A stretch of 64,000 nucleotides of DNA from Topomyia yanbarensis. Its lineage: Eukaryota; Arthropoda; Insecta; Diptera; Culicidae. Each line of letters begins with the position of its first letter. Within the stretch, counting starts at the first letter, position 1. A program made the position numbers and the translations under genes. The notes below the pieces were generated by a model. That model did not search any database. It was not told where the DNA came from and saw nothing but the letters and a program-made list of their open reading frames with translations. The stretch is from the NCBI RefSeq assembly GCF_030247195.1, contig NW_026683316.1, positions 124,001 to 188,000 of the forward strand. Direction: 5' to 3'. Below are positions 45,400-58,489 of the stretch, one piece after another.

Positions 45400-47819
45400 T
45401 TTTCGGAAAAGTTTTTGAGGAAGAATAATGGCTACTCGATTATGAATAGATTATTTACTGCTCTGATTCTTGTTAATATTATTCAAATTTCTGAAGTAGC
45501 CTCAAAACGAATAAGAGGATAAATTCATCAACCCATTCTCTGGCGCATTGTGAGAGTATTCAAAACCAATCTGCCATCATCAAACAGCTCTAGAACTACC
45601 GATGAATTTCACTGAAGAAAGCCTTCTTCTAAACTGTCATGATTTTGAGGTGCTAAAATACGTAAATTATTTTTTTCTTTCTAATGCCACCCAGTAACTG
45701 AAATCCACGTTAATCTGATAACACCATTTTCATGAATTATCAAACTATAGACTTAAGCTACTACGTAGTAGAAGTTGTATTTTCCCTAGCAATGAGTGAG
45801 TTCTGAACTAATCTGATCACAGTAAGATAAAACTCAACCTGTCGATGTATTTTGCCAAAGATACCACTCATCCCAATTATCCTGATCCCGAGAAATAAAA
45901 ATTGAAAAAATCTTGCTCACTAGCGCCACCTGGCGGGTCCATTCCAATTCAGTCTGTCTATAATCGAGCAGCCCTTGACTTCCTCAAGAACTTTGCCGAA
46001 AACACCATCTTTCTAAGTTACACTCTTGAGATGTATCATAATTTACCAGGTCTTAAAAGTCTGCGCACACTAGCGCTGCATAGTAAGAGTATTCTAAACT
46101 AATCGTTGGGTAGTTCTGGACCTCTCAAGCAACTTTGTCGAAGATACCACCCTTCCAAACTGCCTTTATATAGAGATGCAGAAATTGAAAGAAGAAATGC
46201 GTATTTATTAGTGTCACCTAGCGGGTTAATTCAAAATATTATTTACATTGTCAAACAGCACTTGTCCCCCTGGAGAACTTTACCAAAAACAGCGTTTTCC
46301 TAAATTATCAGACATTAGAAATATATAATGTTGAGAAAGTTTTATTTTCATTAGCGACACCTAGTGGGCAAGTTCAGAACTAATGTGTTCGTCTTAGGAC
46401 AGAGCTCGACCAGTCTATGAATATTACCACCCTTCCAAATGATCATGATCTCGAGATACAGGATATGAAAAATAATGCTCACTAGCGCCAACCGGCGGGT
46501 CCATTCAACTTTAATCTATTCATAATCGAGTAGCTTTTGACCTCCTCAAGAACTCTGCCGAAAACACCATCATTCTAAGTTATTAGACTTTTGAGATATA
46601 TCATTATCTACTCCATGCTGAACGCATCTACGCTCACTAGCGCCTCATAGTGAGAGTATTCTAAACTAATCTGTTACCGTTGGGTAGTCCTCGACCTCTC
46701 TAGAAACTTTGTTGAAAACACCACCCTTCTAAACTGCCTTTATATTGAGATGCAGAAATTTAAAGAAAAAATTCGTGCTCACTAGCGTCACCTAGTGGGT
46801 AAAATCGAAATTTTCCTATACATTGTCAAACAGCACTTGTCTCCCTGGAGAACTTTACCAAAAACAGCGTTTTCCAAAATTATCAGACTTTAGAAATATA
46901 TCTATAATGTTGAGAAAGTTTCATTCTCTTTAGCGCCATCTAGTGGGCGAGTTCTGAACTAATTTGGTCGCCGTAGGGCAGAGCTCGACCTGCCTATAAA
47001 TATTGCCGAAGACACCACCCTTCCAAATGATCATGATCTCGAGATACATGCTTTGAAAGAAAATGCTTACTAGCGCCGCCTGACGGGTCCATTCCAGTTT
47101 AATCTATCCATAATCCAGTAGCCTTTGACCTCCTCGAGAACTTCGCCGAAAACATCATTTTTCCAAGTTATTGGACTTTTGAGATACATCATAATCTACC
47201 ATATGTTGAAAGCTTCTACGCTCACTAGCGCCGCATAGTGAGAATATTCCAAACTAATCTGTCACCGTTGGGTAGTCCTCGACCTCTCGAGCAACTTTGT
47301 TGAGGACAGTACTAGTCTATCTAATCACGTTGTTGAGATATAGAATTGTTTTAAAATGTGTTGAATATTTGCATTGGCACTAGCGCCGCCTGGTGGGGTA
47401 ATTGCGAGTTATACTTTCTACCATCCAGAAGCTCTGGACTTCTTTTATAAATTCCCCGAAGACACCACCTTTCAAAATAATCAGGGTCTTGATATATTTG
47501 ACATTGAATCCATTTGATGATAGTCGAAATTACGACGAGAATTTCGATTTATTTACTCTCTCTTCATAACACCCCTGGCGGCATAGTTCTCAACTAATTG
47601 GATACCCAATTACACTAAGTTGTAGGCCCAAGTGAGTACAACAACTTTGCCAAAGAAAGTATGGCACTACATGTTGACACGGACGAAATAATCGGCCACA
47701 GTCCCAATTAGTCGAAATCCCATAAGCTATGGGTATCCTACAACGCGGGTACCGCGCAGTAGGAATCCGCGCAGTAGGAAGCCGCGTTGTAGGAATTCGC
47801 GTTGTAGGAGACCCGACTG
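45400..47819 (-). repeat. Right arm: mirror-order modules
   Basis: From the right end inward, CTAGCGCC-like words lie at about 47390, 47228, 47071, 46932, 46787, 46638, 46489, 46360, 46213, 46070 and 45926. More decayed ones lie at about 45780, 45690 and 45540. The module order read from the end is the same as in the left arm: terminal, C, D, A, B, C, D, A, B, C, D, A, B, C. Modules near the end pair more exactly with the left arm than those near the loop. Confidence 0.85.
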
Positions 47820-48145
47820 TATGTGCAAATCGTACTGAATATGTAATATTCATTTCCACCGTTGTATTGAAAATAAACAGCCATGGAATCGTAGTTTGGA
47901 CAAATGAGAAAGACACAATTGCACCACTAGGTGGATTAAACCAGGTTTTTAGTTCGGACTTTCACCTGAAGAATTTCGAAAATTCGCTTTTGGATACGAA
48001 GTGTGCGCCGAATTTAAAATGCCGGAAGGGTGAGGCTGCAAAATAATAACAAGTAACGTTTGATTTGCAGTTTTATTGAAAAGACATCTCACGCGTATAG
48101 TCTTGGCGAGATTTCCGGGTCACATATTTAAAATTTAGAGATGCA

Positions 48146-49333
48146 GCCCACAGTAGAGTGCTCAGAAAAATAACGAATTTTTGAAAACTCAATCGGCCCA
48201 CCCCTGAGTCGATTTCTAGTCCCACCAAGAGTACTTGCTCCAAATTTGGAGCAAATCGGACAAGTCTAGCTACCGGACCAACGTGCCTGAAGTTTGTATG
48301 GGATTTTTCAATAATTTACATGGAGAAAACCCACTAACTCGCATTTTCGCCGCAAGGTGGCACTATATGCATCGTATTATCACTGTAGGTAAAAATAAGA
48401 AAAATGATTTAATTGCCTACAACTTTGTCGAAGACTGTTAGTCAATCCGGCTTTGGTAAAAGAAGTTATTAAACTTTTAACGAAGTGATGTCTGAGTCAG
48501 TTTTGCATGGAGCCTAGCAGCGCATAGTTGTGGATCGGTACTCGATTACCACCAACTATACATTTTTGTGAGATAATGGTTACATTTAGCTGAATAGTAT
48601 ATTCACAAGAATTGTAGTATATAATACGAGTTATATTTTGGTTAGAAAATTTTAGTTCCACCTGTAACCGCACAGAGGGCGCCAACACTAACTTCTCATA
48701 GAAGTGAGATAGAATATCGAGATGTTCGGAAGGATTATTTAAATGCTTGCTCTACAACTTTGTGGAAGACACCTAATGTCTATCTCTTTCCGTTAAAAAG
48801 TTAGTGTTGGCGCCATCTATGCGGTAAAATGTGGAAGTAAAATTTTCTAACCAAAACATGACTCGTATTACTTACTATAAATCTTCCGCACATACTATTG
48901 ACCTAAACCTAACCATTATTTCAAAAAAATGTTTTGTTCGTGCGAATCAAGTACTGATCCACAATCATGTACTGCTAGGCCCCATGCAAAACTGACTCAG
49001 ACATCACTTCGTTAAAAGTTTAATAACTTCTTTTACCAAAGCCTTTTACTAGCGGTCTTCAACAAATTTGTAGGCAATTAAATTAACTTTCTTATTTTCA
49101 CTTTCAGTGATAATATGATGCATATAGTGTCACCTAGCGGCGAAAATGCGAGTTAGTGGGTTTTCCCCATGTAAATTGTCGAAAAATCCCATACAAACTT
49201 CAGGCACGTTGGTCCGGTAGCTAGACTTGTCCGATTTGCTTCAAATTTGGAGCAAGTACTCCTGGTGGGACTAGGAATCGACTCAGGCATGGGCCGATAG
49301 GGGTCATTTTTTTCCTGTCACTCTAGCCCACAG
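48146..49333. mobile_element. hAT-type foldback element (1172 bp) with 8-bp target duplication
   Basis: The 8-bp repeat GCCCACAG (48146-48153 and 49326-49333) brackets an element with ends TAGAGTGCTCAG and, inverted, TAGAGTGACAGG. Nearly the whole element is an inverted repeat of about 580-bp arms meeting near 48740. For example, GACTTGTCCGATTTGC near 49226 pairs with its complement near 48255. TAGAG ends and an 8-bp duplication fit hAT. It contains GGTGGCACTATATGCAT and ACTTTGTCGAAGACTG words like those of the larger foldback. It has no coding capacity. Confidence 0.88.
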
Positions 49334-49860
49334 TCTGCTCTTTTTATGCAACGTATTCTCTTTTACACGATCTTCCTAGTTTAAAAAGATAACACATGAA
49401 CCAGGACAGGCCCTGGACCCTGGATAAATAAGAAGTCAATATCTGGAGAAATACTCCTTACAGTTTAGGCAATTTGCGTTCTGATGAAGCCCAAAATATA
49501 AGCAACCATCTGTATTCGCTTATGTTGAAGTAACTAGAAGAAAAAAAGTTTTTGTTTTTTATTCGCCCAGGTGCCCAACACCGCCTCTAGGCGGCCTACT
49601 TATTTTAATGCTTTAATGAAAAATTCATTACTTACAAAAGTTATTAACATTATTTTCGTTTTTCTCATCACGAAGCTCACCTACGAAAGTTTTTTGAAGC
49701 CAAAAAAAATTTGGACGCTAGAGGGTTAACTGTGAAAGCATCTTAATATTAATTAACCGAATCATGTATACTATAGGGATGAAAAGTCATCACTTGTGGC
49801 TGAACACCCAATATACTAAATTAGAAATGTAATGCAAACAAATCTTGTAGTATGACATAT
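49334..49860. other. Unassigned AT-rich sequence
   Basis: No recognisable feature was found. Confidence 0.4.
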
Positions 49861-49865
49861 TTCAT

Positions 49866-50700
<835 letters not shown>

Positions 50701-50702
50701 TA

Positions 50703-50976
50703 ATTTTTAGTCATGGGTGCGTTTCGACTTCGTCTCATCAGAAACCGACACAAACTTTTTATCGGCATAGATTAGCGCCGGTTTGACGCTAAATTCCTAA
50801 AACTAAAACACACATTGTGTTTTAATCGAACAACTGGTCAAACGTGATGTCCCGTCCAAGCAGAAGTTCTGTTTATGCCGATAAGACACAGTAAAGCCGG
50901 AAATTGTCTTGGCTTAGCAGGCCTATGCGAAGTAGACACTAACTTTTTATTGGAATCGTACCCATGACTAAAAAGT
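50703..50976. mobile_element. TA-flanked MITE (274 bp) with TTTTTAGTCATGGGT ends
   Basis: The left end ATTTTTAGTCATGGGTGCG and the right end, inverted, ACTTTTTAGTCATGGGTACG lie between TA dinucleotides (50701-50702 and 50977-50978). The interior is non-coding and has paired CGGCATA / TATGCCG words at about 50763 and 50874. Confidence 0.65.
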
Positions 50977-50979
50977 TAG

Positions 50980-51860
50980 GATTTATGCCCTTCATGTATA
51001 AAGACTGGTTTTACCAAAAAATTTCGCCCTGATGAGAATTTTTTTCTCCTTAGGGTGAAATATAGCATAGTACGGTTCAATAAGTTGACCCAGAAAATCT
51101 CAAAAATCCAATTGTACAAAAAATTGAATAACTTTCAAAATTTCCATCCGATTTAAACTAATCAGGGCTTATTTTCATTGGTTATTAGCAAGTTTAATTT
51201 CCAATAAAAATATATTTTTTTGGATTGCCTTAGCTTGCCCAAAATCTTGACCAAACGCTCATTTGTCTTCAAAAAATGAGAAAATTTTTTGAAAAAGTTT
51301 AATAAACTCGTAAATAACGTCGCACTGAAACAAAATGTTGCAAAGACTGAAAGTGTGTTCAATTACCTCTAATTCAACATGATGATATTTCATATCGATG
51401 CACAAAACCAACGATATTTGGATTTTACTGAACGTACTTTTAATTTTAAAGGCGAAATTCATTTTTTACTGTAACTCGAAAACTGTTCTACTGTAAATTT
51501 TTTGGACTTCATTTTCCGATTCAGCACACAATTTTATATCAGAAATGGTGTTCGAATGTTGAAGTTCTTTATTTTTATTTGTAAAGTAGTGTAATTTATT
51601 GAAATAAATCGTTCATTTTTAATTTGAGCGATTACTATGGTTTCAAAATTGAGTCTCTAATTTTTTCTTCCGCTCTGTTGACGAAATGTTAGGTTAGTTT
51701 TTAAGGTATCACTGTAGAACACAAAGAATTAGGCATTAATCAGGAATTTTTCTGGGCGCAATAAAGAGGTGAATCGAGATCTTGTAAAATGGGATTTATA
51801 TAGTATAGATGGCGGCCGTGCAGCCTTTTCCCGTAAACGCCTCTTTTTGGAAAGGGACCA
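50980..51860. other. Unassigned AT-rich sequence
   Basis: No gene or bounded repeat was recognised. Short minus ORFs at 51162-51462 have low complexity. Confidence 0.4.
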
Positions 51861-52699
51861 CGGCGGGAAACCTATCTCCCGTAATTTGTAATCTAGAGCT
51901 CAAAACTAAAGTTTTTTCGATTTCTCATAACAAGAGCAAGCGACGTGCGTAGGATTTTTTGATTTTTCGCGAAATGGCGCTCTTTTTAGTGATAAAACGC
52001 TGAAAATATCATAAAAATCGACACAAGATTGTTGATTAAAAAAATAACCAATAAAAAAATAAAATACTGCGCACGTCGCGGGGGAAATCAATTTTGAAAA
52101 TGTGGTGAAAATTTCAAAACATCAAAAATCATTGTTTGTTCGAGTTGTTCCGGTCAGCTCAAACAATGTGGTTTCGAGATAAACGCGGTTAAAGTTTTCA
52201 GCACGCATATAGTATACATATGAGACATTGCGGCAGAATTAGAAATGTGTACACTTAACAATCAATGTCGCCTTCGACTTTTTGACATATCATTTTCAAG
52301 TCTCTAAAGTACATTTTAGACCAATTAAAAATTTCGATTTTTTTAAAATTCTGCAGTTAACTTAAGGACGAACGAACAATGCACAGTGGTCCAAAATGCA
52401 AATTTAGCAGAAATTTTGAAATTTTATTAATACTAAACAATTTAGCCTCATTAAGTCTTTGGAGAAGTTTTCGTAGTTTGTGAGCCCCTTCTTTTTGGTA
52501 AAACAACAGTCAGGGTGATTCTAATTTTATCAAGATCAAAAAATTAACTTTTTAATCATTCCAGCTAGAGCCAAACAACCTTCAGCAAAGTTGTAGAACG
52601 TGTTACCGATCTAAGTTTTAGCTGTTTCGTAACAATATAATTCCATCCACCATTAATTAAATTATAGTATGTAATAGAGTTTTCGATTGAAGAAACCGG
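51861..52699. repeat. 842-bp tandem duplication, copy 1
   Basis: The sequence from CGGCGGGAAACCTATCTCCC to GATTGAAGAAACCGG is repeated immediately at 52703-53550. A handful of substitutions and one 9-bp difference separate the copies. The short ORF on the minus strand (51906-52091) is carried in both copies but resembles no known protein. Confidence 0.92.
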
Positions 52700-52702
52700 G
52701 AA

Positions 52703-53550
52703 CGGCGGGAAACCTATCTCCCGTAATTTGTAATCTAGAGCTCAAAACTAAAGTTTTTTCGATTTCTCATAACAAGAGCAAGCGACGTGCGTAGGATTTT
52801 TTCGATATCTTGATTTTTCGCGAAATGGCGCTCTTTTTAGTGATAAAACGCTGAAAATATCATAAAAATCGACACAAGATTGTTGATTAAAAAAATAACC
52901 AATAAAAAAATAAAATACTGCGCACGTCGCGGGGGAAATCAATTTTGAAAATGTGGTGAAAATTTCAAAACATCAAAAATCATTGTTTGTTCGAGTTGTT
53001 CCGGTCAGCTCAAACAATGTGGTTTCGAGATAAACGCGGTTAAAGTTTTCAGCACGCATATAGTATACATATGAGACATTGCGGCAGAATTAGAAATGTG
53101 TACACTTAACAATCAATGTCGCCTTCGACTTTTTGACATATCATTTTCAAGTCTCTAAAGTACATTTTAGACCAATTAAAAATTTCGATTTTTTTAAAAT
53201 TCTGCAGTTAACTTAAGGACGAACGAACAATGCACAGTGGTCCAAAATGCAAATTTAGCAGAAATTTTGAAATTTTATTAATACTAAACAATTTAGCCTC
53301 ATTAAGTCTTTGGAGAAGTTTTCGTAGTTTGTGAGCCCCTTCTTTTTGGTAAAACAACAGTCAGGGTGATTCTAATTTTATCAAGATCAAAAAATTAACT
53401 TTTTAATCGTTCCAGCTAGAGCCAAACAACCTTCAGCAAAGTTGTAGAACGTGTTACCGATCTAAGTTTTAGCTGTTTCGTAGCAATATAATTCCATCCA
53501 CCATTAATTCAATTATAGTATGTAATAGAGTTTTCGATTGAAGAAACCGG
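52703..53550. repeat. 842-bp tandem duplication, copy 2
   Basis: This copy has 9 extra bases (CGATATCTT) after GTAGGATTTTTT, and three or four substitutions (for example AATCGTTCC for AATCATTCC). The near identity means a recent event or an assembly duplication. Confidence 0.92.
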
Positions 53551-53903
53551 TGCACTATGGGAAGGTCTCATACAAACAGGTGGCCAAAATATTTTGTCTG
53601 TTATTCTTTCGTAAAAAGCTTATTTGAGTTGCTAATAATGTACAACACTCGTGAAGAGTTTAAAAACCTCGACTGAATTAGTAAATCCCTCTGTTTAGAA
53701 CTTCTGAACAGTATTTTTGAATTTTCAGGTACAGTATAACACAACATTGAAAATAATCGACATGGACAAGATCACATTCCGATTAGAAATGTACAGTAAC
53801 AAAACCATGATTTTCACTGTGACAGTACAGTAATTTTACAATAATTTACAGTAAGTTTTAGTGTTATGCTACAATAGAAAAAAACAATAAACTTTAACGT
53901 TTT
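53551..53903. repeat. TGCACTATGGG end and ACAGTAA-rich sequence
   Basis: TGCACTATGGGAAGG directly follows the tandem copy and resembles the ends of the inverted repeat at 55316 and 59019. From 53700 on, ACAGTA(A) words recur. Similar words lie at 57515-57700, on the other side of the U-type element inserted between them. Confidence 0.5.
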
Positions 53904-55315
53904 ACATTTCTTACAAAAGAAATGTATAGGATTCGCTCAAACTTTGAAAACTTTTTCCGAGGCCCGGAGGGCCGAGTTTCATATACCAATCGACTCAGCT
54001 CGACAAATTGAGACAATGTCTGTATGTGTGTGTGTGTGTGTGTGTATGTGTGTATGTATGTATGTACAAAATGTCATGTAATTATCTCAGCAATGGCTTA
54101 ACCGATCTTAATGAAACTAGTTTCAAATGAAAGGCCTAACGTTGCCATTTGACACTATTATTCTTGTTTTTCGATATGTTGTTTACTTTCTGAGATATAG
54201 GTCATTTTGTCAAAACATTGCAGGTTTTTAGTAAATAACTTTCAAACAAAGCAACGTTGTCCAACAAACTGCACATAATTAGAAACCTTGTAAAAATACC
54301 TTTCTATCAAGCTACATATTGTCAAAATCCGCTCACGAGCGACGGAGATATTAAACATTTTGTATTTGTATTCTTCGCTCACCAATTTTCACTAATTAAA
54401 AAGGAGACCGTTTCATATAGAGTATTGCTTTACTGATGTTTTAGGGGCAAAACTAAACCGATTTTGAACATCAGGGTATGAAAACACATCTACGTGATTC
54501 AAGGAATTCGATTTTGAAAACATTTTGTGAATTACCTATATAATAATTGAACTATTTCTCAAAAATCAATATGTAAGTTCACTACAAAAACAAAATAATG
54601 CGTTCATAGTGATTTTTTTTCTAGAGTTCATGTATTTATCCCTTGGATTAGGCGTTGCGTTCAATCGTGAAGTAAATATTGGATGGTATATAACTATACA
54701 GATCATCAAGTAATTCACCTAGTAGTGAGATAAGACTTCTCATACAATTATACTCGTGGCATCACCGAAAGAAACTGTATTTTTGAATCCCAAAACTCTA
54801 GCAAAAATTTAGCTCTTTGCAAAATTTAGATTATATTGGTTATGGCGCAAAAATTACTACTTACATTATTTATAATAAGGATGTAAGGAATCAATATATC
54901 GCATAATATATCTTTAAAAATAAGGTCTGGCATGGCCTCACATGCCCTCCCCATATCTATCTCACTCTCTCTCTTTCTTCATGTTGGTAACAACTGTCAC
55001 GACTCACATCTATCTTGCTATTTCTCTATCCATTTCTAAGTTGTGTGATAAGATTCTCTGCTAATCTTTATTAATATTCAAGCTAATTTCATGTGTGCGA
55101 TGTAATTGTGAAGGTTTGAGAAAACAAAACTATTTTTTGTCTGTTGCCCTATTATTTTCTTTGCATTTTAGTGTACAAGAGACTCGCGGAAACAAGTTTA
55201 ATAATACATCCTACATGTCAAATAAAATATTTGTAGTCCGAGAAAATTTGCAAAATATTTGCCTTATGGGAAAACTATGACTATTTTCAAGGTGGAATTG
55301 GTATTTCGAAACGTT

Positions 55316-55790
55316 GCACTATGGGTAGACAGGTGACCATCGAAAACTACATCAACTCAAATTTATTTCTGTTTCATTCAAAGCTTGTATAAACACTATA
55401 ATAAAGGAAATTCATAGCTATCTCAGAAAAATATGTGGCTTAACTGGGAGGTGGGACATTCCACGTGCGATATTTCAACTCTTCGTATCTCTATTGAATT
55501 TTGAATAAAACATATGCTCAAATATGTCATGTGAAAACTGAGAACACCTTTTTGTGATGATATTATTGAAAATGCACATACTTTATATTGGTATGAGCTT
55601 TCATGAAAAATAACGGATCAAAGCCCAAAAATATCCACGAATTAGATCCGGGAAAAGAAGTCTCCTAAAGTCCCCACTCTCAATGGGGGATGCAAGTACA
55701 AGGTGTCTTCTAACTTATCCTCGTCCATATCTGCTCTATACTGAGTACACTTCAATTGAAGTTTCAATGGAAGTCACAATTAGTAGTGAG
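55316..55790 (+). repeat. Large inverted repeat 3, left arm
   Basis: It starts GCACTATGGG and pairs imperfectly with 58490-59019. Matching landmarks are CATCAACTC, ATCTCAGAAAAATAT, TTCGTATCTCT, ATTGAAAATGCA, CTTGCATCCCC-type words (inverted here) and AGTCACAATTAGTAG. Either these are the arms of a 3.7-kb foldback or two separate copies of one element in opposite orientation. Confidence 0.75.
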
Positions 55791-55799
55791 GCATTGGAT

Positions 55800-56690
55800 A
55801 ATTCAGCACACGTTTCGTTCGAGTTTTCCATATTGTACAAGTAAATTAGCGAGGATTGCAATCAGAGTTTATGCATTGGACAGATAGTTGATCTGACTAC
55901 ATTTTTGCCATCCTGACAGTTTGAACCATTTCTTTTTCACAGTATTGGATTGTACAGGGCTTATTTATCCATATTTCCTGAACGAGAATTCCGAACGAAA
56001 CAATATGCAAGCTATAAGGATGACTGGAAAGAGACTGCATTATAATCAACTGAATGCACGCCTTTTATGCTATCGACATAGCCTAGACACTTCACACTAT
56101 TTATTTTAATTCAAATGAAAACTTTGAAATATCTACTTGTCTCTTTTACAAATCGCATTCTCCATCTTTTGCTCTCTGTTCAAAGGGCTTTCGTGAGATT
56201 TTGTCTACTTTCCGAATCTGTAATAAGTTTTGATGCAGGCGTTAATTTGATAAAGTTATGACATATTTGTCGAATGATGATTCGTCAAATCGTTGTAAAC
56301 GTCACGAAAGAATGTGTCATGTGACCTTGTCTCACTTTACTATATTCAACTGCGCGTTAAATTACTGGACCAGCAAATTCTATTCTGCACAATATTTTTC
56401 GGGAATATATGACCAAAAAGTAAACTTTGATTTCCAAAGCAAATTGAACATTCCAGGTTCCTGATAACTAATTAAGGTCTATCAATAATGTTGAAACACT
56501 AAATAATCTTAAAACGACGCCGTCAAGTAAAGAAGCGTAAAAACGAAAATACTAAAACAAAAAAAGGATAGAAGCCCTAGAGATCCCATGGTATATTAAT
56601 TAGCCTTTCCTCGGAAGATACAATTTTCAAAATCATTTCATAACTTTCTGATGTAATGGTTCTCAAATTCGTACAATCTGGATTATATAT
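55800..56690. other. Unassigned AT-rich sequence
   Basis: Several ORFs of 60-70 codons are present (55921-56109, 56258-56464), none with recognisable similarity. Confidence 0.4.
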
Positions 56691-56699
56691 TTTCTTATT

Positions 56700-57370
56700 T
56701 TATTCAAAAATGTTTTTTAACTTTAACTATAAATGATTATTGCATTTTAATTAATTGTTTCATGCAGCATCTTTTTATTAATTTTGTTAATCAGCGTTCA
56801 CTTAATATACTTTATTCGTTTTATCATTTGGATTCACTCTGATCAGTTTATTCATTTCGTGCATTTTAGTCATATCATTCATTTCACTTATTTTATTCCC
56901 TGTTTTCATTCATTTCATACATTTTGTTTAAAATGAAGAACATTTTATTAACCTGACTATTTTTTCAGTTTTATTCATTTCATCCAAATAATGCTTCTGA
57001 CACAATTTATTTTTTCTATAAATTTATAACCTTACAACATCGATTAATTTATCATTTCAATCAATGCATTTTCTTCTTTTTTATTCATTTTGTCAATTCA
57101 CTTCATTTTATTTATTTGGTTCGTTTGTTTCATTTATTCATTTAATTTATTCTTTATTCATTTTAGTTTCTTTGTTCATTCCATTCATTTTATTCATTTG
57201 AACCCTTTAATTAAATTGATTCATTTAATTCTTTTGATTCATTTGCTTCACTTGATTCATTTGATTAATTTGATTAAATTGATTCATTTTATTCATTTAA
57301 TTCAATTTGTTAGTTTGAGTCAATTCATTCTATTAATCTTATACTTATTTCTAAATATAGTCTAAATTTT
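56700..57370. repeat. Degenerate (TTCATTTNATT)n low-complexity tract
   Basis: Words TTCATTT, ATTCATTT and TTGATTCATTT recur throughout, densest at 57090-57310. The 91-codon ORF at 57090-57365 (Ile/His/Leu-rich) is a product of the repeat. Confidence 0.8.
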
Positions 57371-57514
57371 CATTAATTAAGCTAATATAATTTGATTCGT
57401 GTATTTGATAATTTTGATTTACTACTTCGCATGAGTTCTGCAAACTAATGAATGATCCAACAGTGATATGTGTAAGAAATGTCTCATCTCACTGCTAGGT
57501 GGATTAAATCGGTT

Positions 57515-58489
57515 TTTACAGTAAATTTCAATGTAAAATAGACTTTCACAGTGAAAAACATTAACATTAAAAAAATCAATTTTTCTCCATACATTTTTTT
57601 CTCGAAAACAGTAAAATTTAATGTGAATGCACTGTATCAGTTTTTCACTGAACAGTGAAATTTATTGTTACATAAAATTTTATTGTAAATCTACTGTGAG
57701 AACTTGGCATCGAACAATGTTGAAACAGTAATAACTATAATATTTATTGTTTTATGATTGTTTGTAGGGTAAATGCTATTGTAAAATTCTATCCGGGATG
57801 TGTCTTTTAACTCTTCACATAGAGAGTGACAGAGACAAAATGCAAGTCGCGAATGTGACAGATAGATATTTTCACGTATGTATTTGAATATAAGTTAATA
57901 GAAGGCTGTTTTGACAATTAATTCATCGTTGATACGATAAATGGAATGGCAGTTTCCGGCGCCCTTCACCTTATTAGCATTTGTATCCCTTCGAATTCAT
58001 TAGAATTTGTATTAAGTACTTTTTACTGTATGATTTTCCTTGAACATTTTCACATGGGAGTTTTGAAAGTCGCTGAGAACGAAAATGAAGTCAAAAAATA
58101 TAAATTGCTTTTCCAATACGGCGTATTCAAAACGGTGAATCAAAAGACGTCGATGGGATATATTTCGTAACTTCATATAACCATAAATTTGCAAAAAAAA
58201 TCGTAATTGATCTATTGAAATCTTAAGTTAAACATGTCTTGACATCTTGACTACTCAAATTAATGGATCACAGTGGTACTAAATGGTGTAACTGAAGAGC
58301 CAGAATACAAATTTTCATTCATCATGTACTTTGACCTCAAAAGTAGGAAAAACGCAGTTTTTCGAGTACACAACCTCCAATATCACAAAATCCTGACATT
58401 TTGACACCGAATTCGGATTCATCGCAGCAAATTACTTCGGAAATAACCCTTAGCTTTCCAACTACTAAACCATTTTGACCTGTGTTATG
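57515..58489. other. ACAGT-rich repeat then unassigned sequence
   Basis: At 57515-57700 words ACAGTAAA, ACAGTGAAA and TTTCACTG recur in both orientations, like 53700-53870. Beyond that no gene was recognised; the 74-codon ORF at 57946 has no known relative. Confidence 0.45.

Larger units (their letters stand above)
40645..47819. mobile_element. 7.2-kb foldback element with modular arms
   Basis: The perfect ends CAGTCGGGTCTCC and GGAGACCCGACTG are flanked by TA (40643-40644 and 47820-47821). Both arms (about 40645-42640 and 45540-47819) are inverted copies of each other, built from ~142-bp modules (see the arm entries). CAGT ends with TA targets recall pogo/Tigger-type elements. No transposase is present. 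A jockey-like retrotransposon lies in the loop. Confidence 0.85.
40371..47955 (+). mobile_element. Third U-type element, split by the 7.2-kb foldback
   Basis: The left part, from GCCTTTCTCATATAGAAAGG at 40372 to 40642, and the right part (47822-47955, ending AATGAGAAAGACACAATTGC, ACCACTAGGTGGATTAAAC) are the two ends of one U-type copy. The foldback element inserted between them. Confidence 0.7.
53904..57511 (+). mobile_element. Fourth U-type element, diverged subfamily
   Basis: It opens ACATTTCTTACAAAAGAAAT and has GGCCCGGAGGGCCGAG at 53961, ATATACCAATCGACTCAGCT and a TG/TGTATG tract (54017-54063). It closes TGTGTAAGAAATGTCTCATC, TCACTGCTAGGTGGATTAAA. ACATTTCTTAC and GTAAGAAATGT are its inverted ends. 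The interior is AT-rich and non-coding, and includes the left arm of the inverted repeat at 55316. Confidence 0.6.

Noticed and set aside
57090..57365. 91-codon Ile/His/Leu ORF resembling a membrane protein
   Set aside because: It is a direct product of the TTCATTT low-complexity tract.
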